64,000 bases of DNA, from contig NZ_BMUT01000010.1 in assembly GCF_014650335.1 (NCBI RefSeq), positions 216,154 through 280,153 of the forward strand. The letters run 5' to 3'. Origin of the DNA: Streptomyces hiroshimensis. GTDB lineage: Bacteria > Actinomycetota > Actinomycetes > Streptomycetales > Streptomycetaceae. The position numbers and the translations under genes were made by a program. Numbering within the stretch: position 1 is the stretch's first letter; each line of letters opens with the position of its first letter. The notes beneath the pieces were generated by a model, which saw nothing but the letters and a program-made list of their open reading frames with translations, was not told the DNA's origin and ran no database searches. Of the stretch, positions 16,112 through 24,853 are shown in pieces.

Positions 16112-17122
16112 TCACGCCTTCACCAGCCCGTCCGCGCGGCCGCCGAGCGCCAGGTACACGTCCTCCAGGCTCGGCGTGGTCAGCGTGAAGTCGTCGAGCG
16201 CGGCGAAGGCGGGCCCGCCGGTCACGGCGGCGACGGCCGCACGCGCCTCGGCGGGGGCGAGCCGCAGCGTCCAGCGGCGGCCGGCGGGGTGCGCGGCGTC
16301 GCGCAGGGCGGCGACCTCGGGGACGTGCAGCGGGGCCTCGTCGCGCCAGACGAGCTCGACGCGGACCTCGTCGCCGACGAGCTCCTTCAGCCCCGCGGGG
16401 GTGTCGCAGGCGATGATCCGCCCGCGCTCCAGCACGGCGACGCGGTCGAGGACGGTCTCGGCCTCGATGACGTTGTGGGTGACGAGCAGGACGGTCGCGC
16501 CGCGCTCGGCGCGCCGCCGGTCGACGGCGGCCCAGACGGCGCGGCGGGCCACGGGGTCCATGCCGGCGGTGGGCTCGTCGAGGACGAGCACGGGCCGGTC
16601 GCCGACGAGCGCGGCGGCGAAGCAGGCCAGCCGGCGCTGGCCGCCGGAGAGCTTCTTCAGCGCCCGGCCGGCGAGGTCCGTCAGGCCCAGCTCCTCGAGG
16701 ACGGCGTCGCGCTCGGCGCGGGCGGCGCGCAGGCCGAGGCCGCGGAGCCGGCCGGTGGTCTCGGCGGCGAGGGAGACGGTCAGCTCGTCCAGCGCGGTCG
16801 ACTCCTGGCCGAGGTAGCCGACGAGGCGGGCGGCGCGCTCGGGGTGGCGCACGAGGTCGTGGCCGAGGAGCTCGACGCTGCCCTCGTCGGGCCGGAGCAG
16901 GCCGGTGAGCTGGCGCACCAGGGTGGACTTGCCGGCTCCGTTGGGGCCGAGCAGCCCGAAGATCTCGCCGCGCCGGACCTGCAGGTCGATGCCGTCGCTG
17001 GCGCGTACGGCCGCGGTGCCGGGCGCGCCGCGGCGGCCGCGCGCGGCGGGGTAGGTCTTGACCAGGCCGCGCACGGTGCACACCGTGGCGGCTGCCGCCG
17101 CCTCTTTCACGCCCGTCCTCAC
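16112..17122 (-). CDS. ABC transporter ATP-binding protein
   Basis: A 336-aa ATPase from GTG 17122. It has Walker A GPNGAGKST, Q-loop region YLGQEST, signature LSGGQRR, Walker B VLVLDEPT and switch His in VTHNVIEAE. The C-terminal part (about 250-336) is the DrrA-like extension, ending TTPSLEDVYLALGG. It drives the downstream ABC-2 permease. The 82-bp interval to the permease is filled with a GC microrepeat of CCGTCGCC/CCCGCCGTC units. Confidence 0.93.
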   Translation of the reverse strand: MRTGVKEAAAAATVCTVRGLVKTYPAARGRRGAPGTAAVRASDGIDLQVRRGEIFGLLGPNGAGKSTLVRQLTGLLRPDEGSVELLGHDLVRHPERAARLVGYLGQESTALDELTVSLAAETTGRLRGLGLRAARAERDAVLEELGLTDLAGRALKKLSGGQRRLACFAAALVGDRPVLVLDEPTAGMDPVARRAVWAAVDRRRAERGATVLLVTHNVIEAETVLDRVAVLERGRIIACDTPAGLKELVGDEVRVELVWRDEAPLHVPEVAALRDAAHPAGRRWTLRLAPAEARAAVAAVTGGPAFAALDDFTLTTPSLEDVYLALGGRADGLVKA

Positions 17123-17193
17123 GAGCTATGAGGGTACGCGGTTGGGCTCGCGCCCCGGCCGTTGGGGCGCCCGAAGGCGGGGCGTGGTGGAAG

Positions 17194-18513
17194 TCAGTCG
17201 CCCACCGGCGCCTTCTCCGCGGCCGTGCGCGCGTCGATTTCGCGCCAGAACCCGGCACGGATCGCATAGCGGTCGTGCTCGTCGATCTGGTCGTCCTTGT
17301 GGGCGAGGAGCCCGAAGCGGGCGGCGTAGCGGAGCAGCTCGCCGTCGATGCGGTGCGGGATGCGGGGGTACTCCGTGGAGAGGTGCTGCAGGTGGACGGC
17401 GTCGGCGAGGCGCTCGGCCCAGCGCCGGGCGAAGACCTGGCCGACCTCGAAGGGGTCGCCGCCGACGGTGGTGATGTCCTCCTCGCGGTCCGCCCAGCGC
17501 TGCTCGGCGCTGGTGAGCTGGGCCAGCATCGGCAGGGAGGCGGTTTCGGGGGGCTCGCCGGGCCCGGTGCCGGTGCCGCGCTCGATCCAGCCCTTGTCGG
17601 AGGACCAGCGCAGGGTGGCGTTGGCGGCGAGGGCGGCGCCCTGGCCGCCGCCCTGGCCCGGCTGCCCGCCGGGGCCGGACTGGGCCGCGGCGGGCTGGCC
17701 GGCGGGGCCGCGGCCGAGGATGGCGAGGTCCTTGGGGGTGGGCACGCCGCGGGCGGCGGGGGCCTCGGGTGCATCGCGGTCGTCGCGCTCGCCGTCGGCG
17801 CCGGGGGCCGCGGCGGGCCGGGAGCCGTTGCGTTCGGCGGGGACCGGCTCGGCCTGGCGGGGCGAGGGGGCCGTGCCGGCGGCCGCGGTCTCGGGGAGGG
17901 GGGCGGAGAGGATCGCGGCGATCTCGGGGCGGGGCGCGGGCTGCGGGGCGCAGGGCCCGGTGAGCTCCTTGGCACGGACGGCGCGGGTGATCCACGTGCG
18001 GTCGAGGACGCGGCGCTCGTCGGCCTCGGCGACGAGGTCCTCGGACTGGTTGTAGTCGCCGTCGGCGGCCTGGACGGCCCACAGGTGGACGGCGACGCCG
18101 TGCTCCTTGGCGGACATCAGGCCCGGCAGGAGGTCGCCGTCTCCGGTGACGAGCACGATGTCGGAACAGGCGCGGTTGCGGGCGAGCTCGGTGAGCTCGG
18201 CGTGCATGGCGGCGTCGACGCCCTTCTGCGCCCAGCGGCCGTCGCTGCGGGTCAGGGCCCCCAGCCGGACGGTGACGCGGGGCATGACGCGCAGCCTGCG
18301 GTGCTCGGGCTGGGGCACCCGGTCGGGCGCGCCGTCGAACCAGTAGATCCTCAGCAGGGGCTGCTCGGTCTCGGCCTCGGCGCGCTCACGCAGCCCCTGG
18401 ATGAGGATCGCGTGGTCGACGGAGATACGGGACCGGGCGGGCTCGCCGGCCAGCAGGCTCGCGGCGGCGCCCAGCAGGTACCCGGCGTCCACCAGGACGA
18501 CGCAGCGGTCCAC
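17194..18513 (-). CDS. NYN-domain (PIN-like) ribonuclease
   Basis: A 439-aa protein from GTG 18513, preceded by GAGGGTGG. The N-terminal NYN/LabA-like PIN domain (about 1-170) has the expected acidic residues in LVDAGYLL, QKGVDAAMHAEL and VTGDGDLLPG, indicating a metal-dependent nuclease. A Pro/Ala/Gly-rich linker spans about 195-300, followed by a helical C-terminal domain (about 300-439) with DPFEVGQVFARRW. Similar two-part proteins are widespread in Streptomyces; the RNA target is unknown. Confidence 0.88.
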   Translation of the reverse strand: MDRCVVLVDAGYLLGAAASLLAGEPARSRISVDHAILIQGLRERAEAETEQPLLRIYWFDGAPDRVPQPEHRRLRVMPRVTVRLGALTRSDGRWAQKGVDAAMHAELTELARNRACSDIVLVTGDGDLLPGLMSAKEHGVAVHLWAVQAADGDYNQSEDLVAEADERRVLDRTWITRAVRAKELTGPCAPQPAPRPEIAAILSAPLPETAAAGTAPSPRQAEPVPAERNGSRPAAAPGADGERDDRDAPEAPAARGVPTPKDLAILGRGPAGQPAAAQSGPGGQPGQGGGQGAALAANATLRWSSDKGWIERGTGTGPGEPPETASLPMLAQLTSAEQRWADREEDITTVGGDPFEVGQVFARRWAERLADAVHLQHLSTEYPRIPHRIDGELLRYAARFGLLAHKDDQIDEHDRYAIRAGFWREIDARTAAEKAPVGD

Positions 18514-18769
18514 GTTCCACCCTCTTTCTGTGCGTGCAGAAATTGCGGTCGCCCCCCGGCACGGCAAGCAGTGCCCCGGTTCTCCTCGGCTTTCCCTGGA
18601 GTCTGCCCGACCGTGCGGGGGTTATCAGTCCGAACTGGATCTTCGGCGTGGCGGATACGCCTTCCCGGCGGTAAGTGCACGGATCACGCACGGTAATTAC
18701 CCGAAATGCGCTGTTCGCCGGTGCGTGCGAGTGTGTTCGGCGGGGGGACACCCCGAGTGGAGGCTGAGC

Positions 18770-18943
18770 ATGGCGAAGAACAAGAAGCAGGACAGGAGCC
18801 AGCAGCGGGGCAGCGCCGCCGAGCGCGGGCAGCAGCAGGCCAAGAGCTCCTCGATCGAGTCCCAGAGCGAGCAGCGGGCCACGCAGGTCACCCCGGGCGA
18901 CATGGCGCGCAAGAGCAAGCAGAAGCGCTTCGGCCACAACTGA
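18770..18943 (+). CDS. Small hydrophilic protein (57 aa)
   Basis: A 57-aa Lys/Gln/Ser-rich soluble peptide from ATG 18770, with GTGGAGG upstream. It begins MAKNKKQDRSQQRG and ends KSKQKRFGHN. It has no membrane segment or known domain and is predicted to be largely disordered and basic. I recall similar small proteins upstream of dnaE in other Streptomyces, so it is probably real. A nucleic-acid-binding role is only a guess from charge. A strong hairpin terminator follows 60 bp downstream. The 256 bp between this gene and the NYN gene hold no other ORF I can support. Confidence 0.7.
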   Translation: MAKNKKQDRSQQRGSAAERGQQQAKSSSIESQSEQRATQVTPGDMARKSKQKRFGHN

Positions 18944-19003
18944 GGGGTGCCGGGACGGCATCCGGCCGATAAGCGACGGCGCCCACCGGCGCTTTGATGC
19001 AGC

Positions 19004-19038
19004 GAGGGGCGCGCCCGGAGGATCCGGGCGCGCCCCTC
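19004..19038. terminator. Perfect 16-bp stem bidirectional terminator
   Basis: GAGGGGCGCGCCCGGA and TCCGGGCGCGCCCCTC are exact inverted repeats around the 3-nt loop GGA. It sits between the convergent small ORF (ending 18943) and dnaE (ending 19099), the expected place for a shared terminator. Confidence 0.85.
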
Positions 19039-19055
19039 GTGCGCGGGTGCGGGCT

Positions 19056-19106
19056 CAGCAGGTGCTCAGCCGGTGATCAGCAGGCGAGCAGCAGGTGCTC
19101 AGCCGG
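19056..19106. repeat. Two 18-bp direct repeats at the dnaE 3' end
   Basis: CAGCAGGTGCTCAGCCGG occurs at 19056-19073 and 19089-19106, 33 bp apart. The second copy spans the dnaE stop codon (19099-19101), so the duplication includes the last codons of the gene. Confidence 0.75.
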
Positions 19107-22100
19107 CCAGGCAGGACGGGCCGAGCAGCTGCTTCAGGTCGCCGAAGAGGGCCGGGTCCGGGGTGACCCGGTGCCGGTCCAGGCGCAGGACGGTGGTCTT
19201 CCGCGGGCCCTGGAGCTTGATCCGCACCTCGGTGGAGCCGCGGTGGTGGGTGAGGACCTGGCCGAGCCGCTCGACCATCGGCGGGGTGACCTTCACCGTG
19301 GGGATGGTGATGATCACGGGGGCGTTGGTGCCCGCGTTGGAGAGGTCGGGGACCATCAGCTCCATGGCGACCAGGCGGGGGATGTCCTCGCGCTTGTCGA
19401 GGCGGCCCTTGACGAAGACGACGGCGTCCTCGACGAGCTGGGTGGAGACCAGCTGGTAGGTGGCGGGGAAGAACATGCAGTCGATGGATCCGGCCAGATC
19501 CTCGACGGTGGCGATGGCCCAGGCGTTGCCCTGCTTGGTCATCTTGCGCTGCAGGCCGGAGATGATGCCGCCGATGGTGACGATCGCGCCGTCGGCGTGC
19601 TCACCGCCGGTGAGCTGGGAGATCGAGGCGTCGGCCTTGTCGTTGAGGACGTGCTCGATGCCGAAGAGCGGGTGGTCGGAGACGTAGAGGCCGAGCATCT
19701 CGCGCTCCTGGGCGAGCAGGTAGGCCTTCTCCCACTCGATGTCGGAGAACTCCACGTCGAGCCCGAAGCCGGGGCCGTCGTCGGCGGTGTCGTCGCCCAT
19801 GCCGCCGAAGAGGTCGAACTGTCCCTCGGCCTCCTTGCGCTTGACCTGGACCACATTGTCGATCATCGGTTCGTAGTGCGCGGTGAGGCCCTTGCGGGTG
19901 TGGCCCATCTCGTCGAAGGCGCCGGCCTTGATCAGCGATTCGACGGTGCGCTTGTTGCAGACGACGGCCTCGACCTTGTCGAGGAAGTCGGGGAAGGAGC
20001 TGTACTTCCCCTTGGACTTGCGGCAGCGGATGATCGAGTCGACCACGTTCTGTCCGACGTTGCGGACGGCGGTGAGGCCGAAGAGGATCACGTCGTCACC
20101 CTGGGCGGCGAAGTTGGCCTCGGACTCGTTGACGTTCGGCGGGAGCACCTTGATGCCCATGCGCCGGCACTCGTTCAGATAGATCGCCGACTTGTCCTTG
20201 TCGTCGCGCACGGAGGTGAGCAGCCCGGACATGTACTCGGCGGGGTAGTTCGCCTTGAGGTAGGCGGTCCAGTACGAGACGAGGCCGTACGCGGCGGAGT
20301 GGGCCTTGTTGAAGGCGTAGCCGGCGAAGGGGACCAGGACGTCCCACAGGGCCTGGATGGCCTCGTCGGAGAAGCCCTTCTTGGTCGCGCCCTCCTTGAA
20401 GAAGACGAAGTTCTTCGCCAGCTCGTCGGGCTTCTTCTTGCCCATGACGCGGCGGAGGATGTCGGCCTCGCCGAGCGAGTACCCGGCGACGATCTGCGCG
20501 GCCTTCTGCACCTGCTCCTGGTAGACGATCAGACCGTAGGTGACGCCGAGGACCTCTTCGAGGGGCTCCTTCAGCTCCGGGTGGATCGGGGTGATCTCCT
20601 GCTGGCCGTTCTTGCGCAGGGCGTAGTTCGTGTGCGAGTTCATGCCCATCGGGCCCGGCCGGTACAGGGCGGACACGGCGGAGATGTCTTCGAAGTTGTC
20701 GGGCTTCATCAGCCGCAGCAGGGACCGCATGGGGCCGCCGTCGAACTGGAAGACGCCGAGGGTGTCGCCGCGCTGGAGCAGCTCGAAGGTCTTGGGGTCG
20801 TCGAGCGGCAGGCTCAGGAGATCGATGTCGATCCCCTTGTTGGCCTTCACCATCTTGACGGCGTCGTCCATGATCGTGAGGTTGCGCAGGCCGAGGAAGT
20901 CCATCTTCAGCAGGCCGAGCGACTCACAGCTCGGGTAGTCCCACTGGGTGATGGTCACGCCGTCGGAGTGGCGCACCCAGACGGGCACGTGGTCGGTGAT
21001 CGTCTCGCTGGACATGATCACGCCGGCCGCGTGCACACCCATCTGCCGGACCAGGCCCTCGACACCCATCGCGGTGTCGATGACCTTCTTCACGTCCGGC
21101 TCGTTCTCGTACATCCCCCGGATCTCGCCCGCCTCGCTGTAGCGCGGGTGCTTGGGGTCGAGGATGCCGGAGAGCGGGATGCCCTTGCCGAGGACGTCCG
21201 CGGGCATCGCCTTGGTGAGGCGGTCGCCCATCGCGTACGGATAGCCGAGGACGCGGGCGGAGTCCTTGATCGCGTTCTTGGCCTTGATGGTGCCGTAGGT
21301 GCCGATCATGGCGACCTTGTCGGCGCCGTACTTCTCGGTGACGTAGCGGATCACCTCGGCGCGCCGGCGCTCGTCGAAGTCGATGTCGACATCGGGCATG
21401 GAGATGCGCTCGGGGTTGAGGAACCGCTCGAAGATCAGGCCGTGCGGGATCGGGTCGAGGTCGGTGATGCCCATGGCGTACGCGACGATCGAGCCGGCCG
21501 CGGAGCCTCGGCCGGGGCCGACGGCGATGCCCTGGTTCTTGGCCCACATGATGAAGTCGGCGACCACGAGGAAGTAGCCCGGGAAGCCCATCGAGATGAT
21601 CGTGTCCATCTCGTACTCGACCTGCTTCATGCGGTCGTCGGGGATGCCGCCGGGGAAGCGGCGGTGCATCCCGCGCATGGTCTCCTCGCGGAACCAGGTG
21701 ACCTCGGTGTAGCCCTCGGGGATGTCGAACTTGGGCATCAGGTTCCGGAACTGGAACATGCCCTCGGTGTCGACCTGCTCGGCGACCAGCCGGGTGTTGG
21801 CGCAGCCCTCCTGCCAGGCGTCCGAGGAGTCGATGGCGTACATCTCGTCCGTGGACTTCAGGTAGTAGCCCGAGCCGTCGAAGCGGAAGCGGTCGGGGTC
21901 GGAGAGGTTCTTGCCGGTCTGGATGCACAGCAGGGCGTCGTGGGCCTCGGCCTCGTGCGCGTAGGTGTAGTGCGAGTCGTTGGTGACCAGGGGCGGGATG
22001 CCGAGCTTCTTGCCGATCTCCAGCAGGCCGTCGCGGACGCGGCGCTCGATCTCGATGCCGTGGTCCATCAGCTCCAGGAAGTACCGGTCCTTGCCGAAGA

Positions 22101-22644
22101 TGTCCTGGTACTCGGAGGCGGACTTCAGGGCCTCGTCGAACTGGCCGAGGCGCAGGCGGGTCTGCAGCTCGCCGGAGGGGCAGCCGGTGGAGGCGATCAG
22201 GCCCTCCGACCACTGGCTGATGGTCTCCTTGTCCATCCGCGGCCACTTGGTCAGCCAGCCCTCGGCGTAGGCGTCGGAGGACAGCCGGAAGAGGTTGTGC
22301 AGGCCGGTGGCGTTGGCCGCCCAGATCGTCTTGTGCGTGTAACCACCCGAGCCCGAGACGTCGTCCCGCTTCTGGTGCGGCTGGCCCCACTGGATCCTGC
22401 GCTTGTTGCGCCGGGACTCGGGGGCGACATAGGCCTCGATGCCGATGATCGGGGTGATCCCGGCCTTCTGGGCGGAATGGAAGAAGTCGTACGCACCGTG
22501 CAGGTTGCCGTGGTCGGACATGGCGATGTGTGTCATGCCCATCTCATTGCAGGCATTGAACATGTCCTTGAGCCGCGCGGCACCGTCCAGCAGGGAGTAC
22601 TGGGTGTGGACGTGCAGGTGCGTGAAAGGCGGCTTATCGGCCAC
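19099..22644 (-). CDS. dnaE: DNA polymerase III subunit alpha
   Basis: A 1181-aa replicative polymerase, class DnaE1. The N-terminal PHP domain begins HLHVHTQYSLLDG. Catalytic aspartates are in PDVDIDFDERRR within the palm. The fingers and beta-binding region follow, and a C-terminal OB domain includes VTIGGIISGLQRKMTKQGN. The length is normal, so no intein or truncation is present. It is a monocistronic-looking essential gene, divergent from the DUF2252 gene and closed by the hairpin at 19004-19038. Confidence 0.98.
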   Translation of the reverse strand: MADKPPFTHLHVHTQYSLLDGAARLKDMFNACNEMGMTHIAMSDHGNLHGAYDFFHSAQKAGITPIIGIEAYVAPESRRNKRRIQWGQPHQKRDDVSGSGGYTHKTIWAANATGLHNLFRLSSDAYAEGWLTKWPRMDKETISQWSEGLIASTGCPSGELQTRLRLGQFDEALKSASEYQDIFGKDRYFLELMDHGIEIERRVRDGLLEIGKKLGIPPLVTNDSHYTYAHEAEAHDALLCIQTGKNLSDPDRFRFDGSGYYLKSTDEMYAIDSSDAWQEGCANTRLVAEQVDTEGMFQFRNLMPKFDIPEGYTEVTWFREETMRGMHRRFPGGIPDDRMKQVEYEMDTIISMGFPGYFLVVADFIMWAKNQGIAVGPGRGSAAGSIVAYAMGITDLDPIPHGLIFERFLNPERISMPDVDIDFDERRRAEVIRYVTEKYGADKVAMIGTYGTIKAKNAIKDSARVLGYPYAMGDRLTKAMPADVLGKGIPLSGILDPKHPRYSEAGEIRGMYENEPDVKKVIDTAMGVEGLVRQMGVHAAGVIMSSETITDHVPVWVRHSDGVTITQWDYPSCESLGLLKMDFLGLRNLTIMDDAVKMVKANKGIDIDLLSLPLDDPKTFELLQRGDTLGVFQFDGGPMRSLLRLMKPDNFEDISAVSALYRPGPMGMNSHTNYALRKNGQQEITPIHPELKEPLEEVLGVTYGLIVYQEQVQKAAQIVAGYSLGEADILRRVMGKKKPDELAKNFVFFKEGATKKGFSDEAIQALWDVLVPFAGYAFNKAHSAAYGLVSYWTAYLKANYPAEYMSGLLTSVRDDKDKSAIYLNECRRMGIKVLPPNVNESEANFAAQGDDVILFGLTAVRNVGQNVVDSIIRCRKSKGKYSSFPDFLDKVEAVVCNKRTVESLIKAGAFDEMGHTRKGLTAHYEPMIDNVVQVKRKEAEGQFDLFGGMGDDTADDGPGFGLDVEFSDIEWEKAYLLAQEREMLGLYVSDHPLFGIEHVLNDKADASISQLTGGEHADGAIVTIGGIISGLQRKMTKQGNAWAIATVEDLAGSIDCMFFPATYQLVSTQLVEDAVVFVKGRLDKREDIPRLVAMELMVPDLSNAGTNAPVIITIPTVKVTPPMVERLGQVLTHHRGSTEVRIKLQGPRKTTVLRLDRHRVTPDPALFGDLKQLLGPSCLAG

Positions 22645-22802
22645 GGCGGGAGACCTCCGGCGGGAGCGGGCGGGGGGCGAACGGGACAGTTTTGAAGGTT
22701 ACCGGCCCCCACCGACAGCCGCGGGCACGCGCCGGTAGCCTCACGCGTTGAGCACGACAGCACAGATGTTCGTTCCATGCCCCACCCCAGGAGGACCCCG
22801 CG

Positions 22803-24137
22803 ATGGCGACCGAGCACGACCGGGCCGCGCAGCGCGGCGAGGAGATACTCGCCGTTTTCGACACCGCCTTCGGCGAGCTGCTCGCAGCCGACCCCGCCGC
22901 CTTCCGGGTCAAGTTCCGCAAGATGGCCGCCTCCGCCTTCGCCTTCTACCGGGGCACGGCGTGCCTCTTCTACGGGGACCTGGCCAAGGAGGCGCCGGAG
23001 GGCGCGGCCGGCCCGTACCTGGACGAGCGCACGAGCCGGGTGTGGATCCACGGCGACCTCCACGCCGAGAACTTCGGCACGTACATGGACGCGGGCGGCC
23101 GCCTGGTCTTCAACGTCAACGACTTCGACGAGGCCTACGTCGGCCCCTTCACCTGGGACCTCAAGCGCTTCGCCGCCTCCGTCGCCCTGATCGGCTACAC
23201 CAAGGCGCTCAGCGACGAGATGATCACCGAGCTGGTGCGCACGTACGCCGCCGCCTACCGCGAGCGCATCCACGCCCTGGCCACCGGCGCCGAGGACGAC
23301 GAGCACGCGCCCTTCACCCTCGACACCGCCGACGGCCCCCTGCTCGGCGCGCTGCGCGAGGCCCGCGCGATGACGCGCTTCGGGCTGCTCGCCTCCATGA
23401 CGGAGATCCGGGACTTCGACCGCCGCTTCGCCGCCGACGGCGGCGCCATAGAGCTGGACGCGGCCACGCGCTACAAGATCCTCGCGGCCTTCGACGGCTA
23501 TCTGGAGACCCTCCCGGACACCAGCCTCGCCCGCCCCGACTCCTACCGGGTCAAGGACGTCGTCGGCCGCCGCGGCATCGGGATCGGCAGCGCCGGCCTG
23601 CCCTCGTACAACATCCTCCTGGAGGGCAACAGCGACGCCCTGGAGAACGACGTCGTCATCTACATGAAGCAGGCGCAGACCCCGGCGGTCTCCCGGCACG
23701 TCACCGACCGGGCCGTGCGCGACTACTTCCGGCACGAGGGCCACCGCACGGTGATCTCCCAGCGCGCGCTGCAGGCGCACGCCGACCCGTGGCTGGGCTG
23801 GACCGAGCTGGACGGCGCCGGGCAGCTGGTGGCCGAGGTCTCGCCGTACGCGGTCGACCTGGACTGGTCGGACATCGACGACCCGGCCGAGATCGCCGCG
23901 GTCGTCGCCGACCTCGGCCGCGCCACGGCCGCCATGCACGCCGCGGCGGACGACCAGAGCGGCCACTCCCTGGTGCCGTTCTCCACGGAACGCGCCATCG
24001 ACGCCGTGATCGCCGCCGACGAGGAGGGCTTCGCGGAGCTCCTGGTCGGCTTCGCCCACTCCTACGGGGCCCGGGCCCGCGCGGATCACCAGATCTTCGT
24101 GGACCTCTTCCGCAACGGCCGCATCCCCGGCCTTTAG
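22803..24137 (+). CDS. DUF2252 kinase-like protein
   Basis: A 444-aa protein from ATG 22803. It has the phosphotransferase-like core HGDLHAENFGTY at about 78-90 and NDFDEAYVGPFTWDLKR at about 108-124. These resemble the catalytic Asp/Asn and Mg-binding Asp of aminoglycoside phosphotransferase-fold kinases. Lys in VIYMKQAQ could be an ATP-contact residue. DUF2252 proteins are uncharacterised; kinase activity on a small molecule is inference. It is divergent from dnaE across 158 bp. Confidence 0.88.
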   Translation: MATEHDRAAQRGEEILAVFDTAFGELLAADPAAFRVKFRKMAASAFAFYRGTACLFYGDLAKEAPEGAAGPYLDERTSRVWIHGDLHAENFGTYMDAGGRLVFNVNDFDEAYVGPFTWDLKRFAASVALIGYTKALSDEMITELVRTYAAAYRERIHALATGAEDDEHAPFTLDTADGPLLGALREARAMTRFGLLASMTEIRDFDRRFAADGGAIELDAATRYKILAAFDGYLETLPDTSLARPDSYRVKDVVGRRGIGIGSAGLPSYNILLEGNSDALENDVVIYMKQAQTPAVSRHVTDRAVRDYFRHEGHRTVISQRALQAHADPWLGWTELDGAGQLVAEVSPYAVDLDWSDIDDPAEIAAVVADLGRATAAMHAAADDQSGHSLVPFSTERAIDAVIAADEEGFAELLVGFAHSYGARARADHQIFVDLFRNGRIPGL

Positions 24138-24174
24138 TCCCGGTTTACAGCAGGACGTGCCAGACTCGGTCCCC

Positions 24175-24819
24175 ATGGACATATCGGCGGCATGGGTGCG
24201 GGCACTGCGCGCGGCGCTGTTCACAGCGCTGTGCGTGACGCTGTCCGCGGGCTCCCACGTGCTGCTGTCCGGGAGGCCGCTGCCCATGCCCGCCGTCGCG
24301 GCGGCGTCGGCGGCCGTCTTCGCGCTCGCCCACTCCCTGGCGGGGCAGGAGCGCGGCTACCGGAACATCGCCGCCCTCCTGGTCCCCCTGGAGCTCGGCG
24401 TCACCGCGCTCTTCACCGCCGGGCAGGACACCTGCTACGGCGGCCCCGGCCACCCCGCCCCCGCCCCGGGGGCGCTGGCCTGGCTGTGCAGCGGCAGCAC
24501 GGGCGGCCCGCTCGCCCGGTTCGCCGGCCCGGGCAGCGCCCCGTGGCTGCTGTTCGCGGGGCACGTCGCGGTCGGCCTGCTGGCCGCCGCGTGGCTGCGC
24601 CGGGGCGAGCGGGCGCTGGCGCAGCTCCTGTGCGCCGCGGCGGCCGCCGTGTGCCGCCCGCTGCGGCCCGTCCTCGCGACCGGCGCCCCGCTGCCCGCCG
24701 GCGTGACCGTACGGTCCGTGCGGCCCGCCCTCCCCGGCCGCGCCCTTCCGCTCCTCGTCCACTCCGTCGTACGGCGCGGGCCGCCGCGGGGGCCGGCCTC
24801 CGGCCTCACCCCCGCCTGA
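24175..24819 (+). CDS. Five-helix membrane protein, module copy 1 (candidate thiol-redox partner)
   Basis: A 214-aa protein from ATG 24175. Predicted helices lie at about residues 12-32, 41-57, 65-83, 119-141 and 147-166. The positive-inside rule puts the loop between helices 3 and 4 outside; it holds Cys87 (QDTCYGG) and Cys105 (WLCSG), both conserved in the paralogue at 25784. Also shared are Cys20 in helix 1, His28, a His in GHVAVGLLAAAWLRRG and the tail LPLLVHSVVRRGPP. It does not match DsbB or VKOR by eye. It lies 34 nt upstream of a DsbA-like gene. A role as thiol oxidase or chaperone for that protein is my inference. Confidence 0.8.
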   Translation: MDISAAWVRALRAALFTALCVTLSAGSHVLLSGRPLPMPAVAAASAAVFALAHSLAGQERGYRNIAALLVPLELGVTALFTAGQDTCYGGPGHPAPAPGALAWLCSGSTGGPLARFAGPGSAPWLLFAGHVAVGLLAAAWLRRGERALAQLLCAAAAAVCRPLRPVLATGAPLPAGVTVRSVRPALPGRALPLLVHSVVRRGPPRGPASGLTPA

Positions 24820-24853
24820 CCCACCCCACGTACCACGGAAAGATCGCACCACC

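Noticed and set aside
19099..22644. Intein in dnaE
   Set aside because: Length (1181 aa) and uninterrupted motifs show no insertion.
18994..22695. A 1233-codon open frame antisense to dnaE
   Set aside because: It is the GC-skew shadow of dnaE. Its composition is Val/Gly/Leu/Asp-rich without domains, and dnaE itself has all polymerase motifs.
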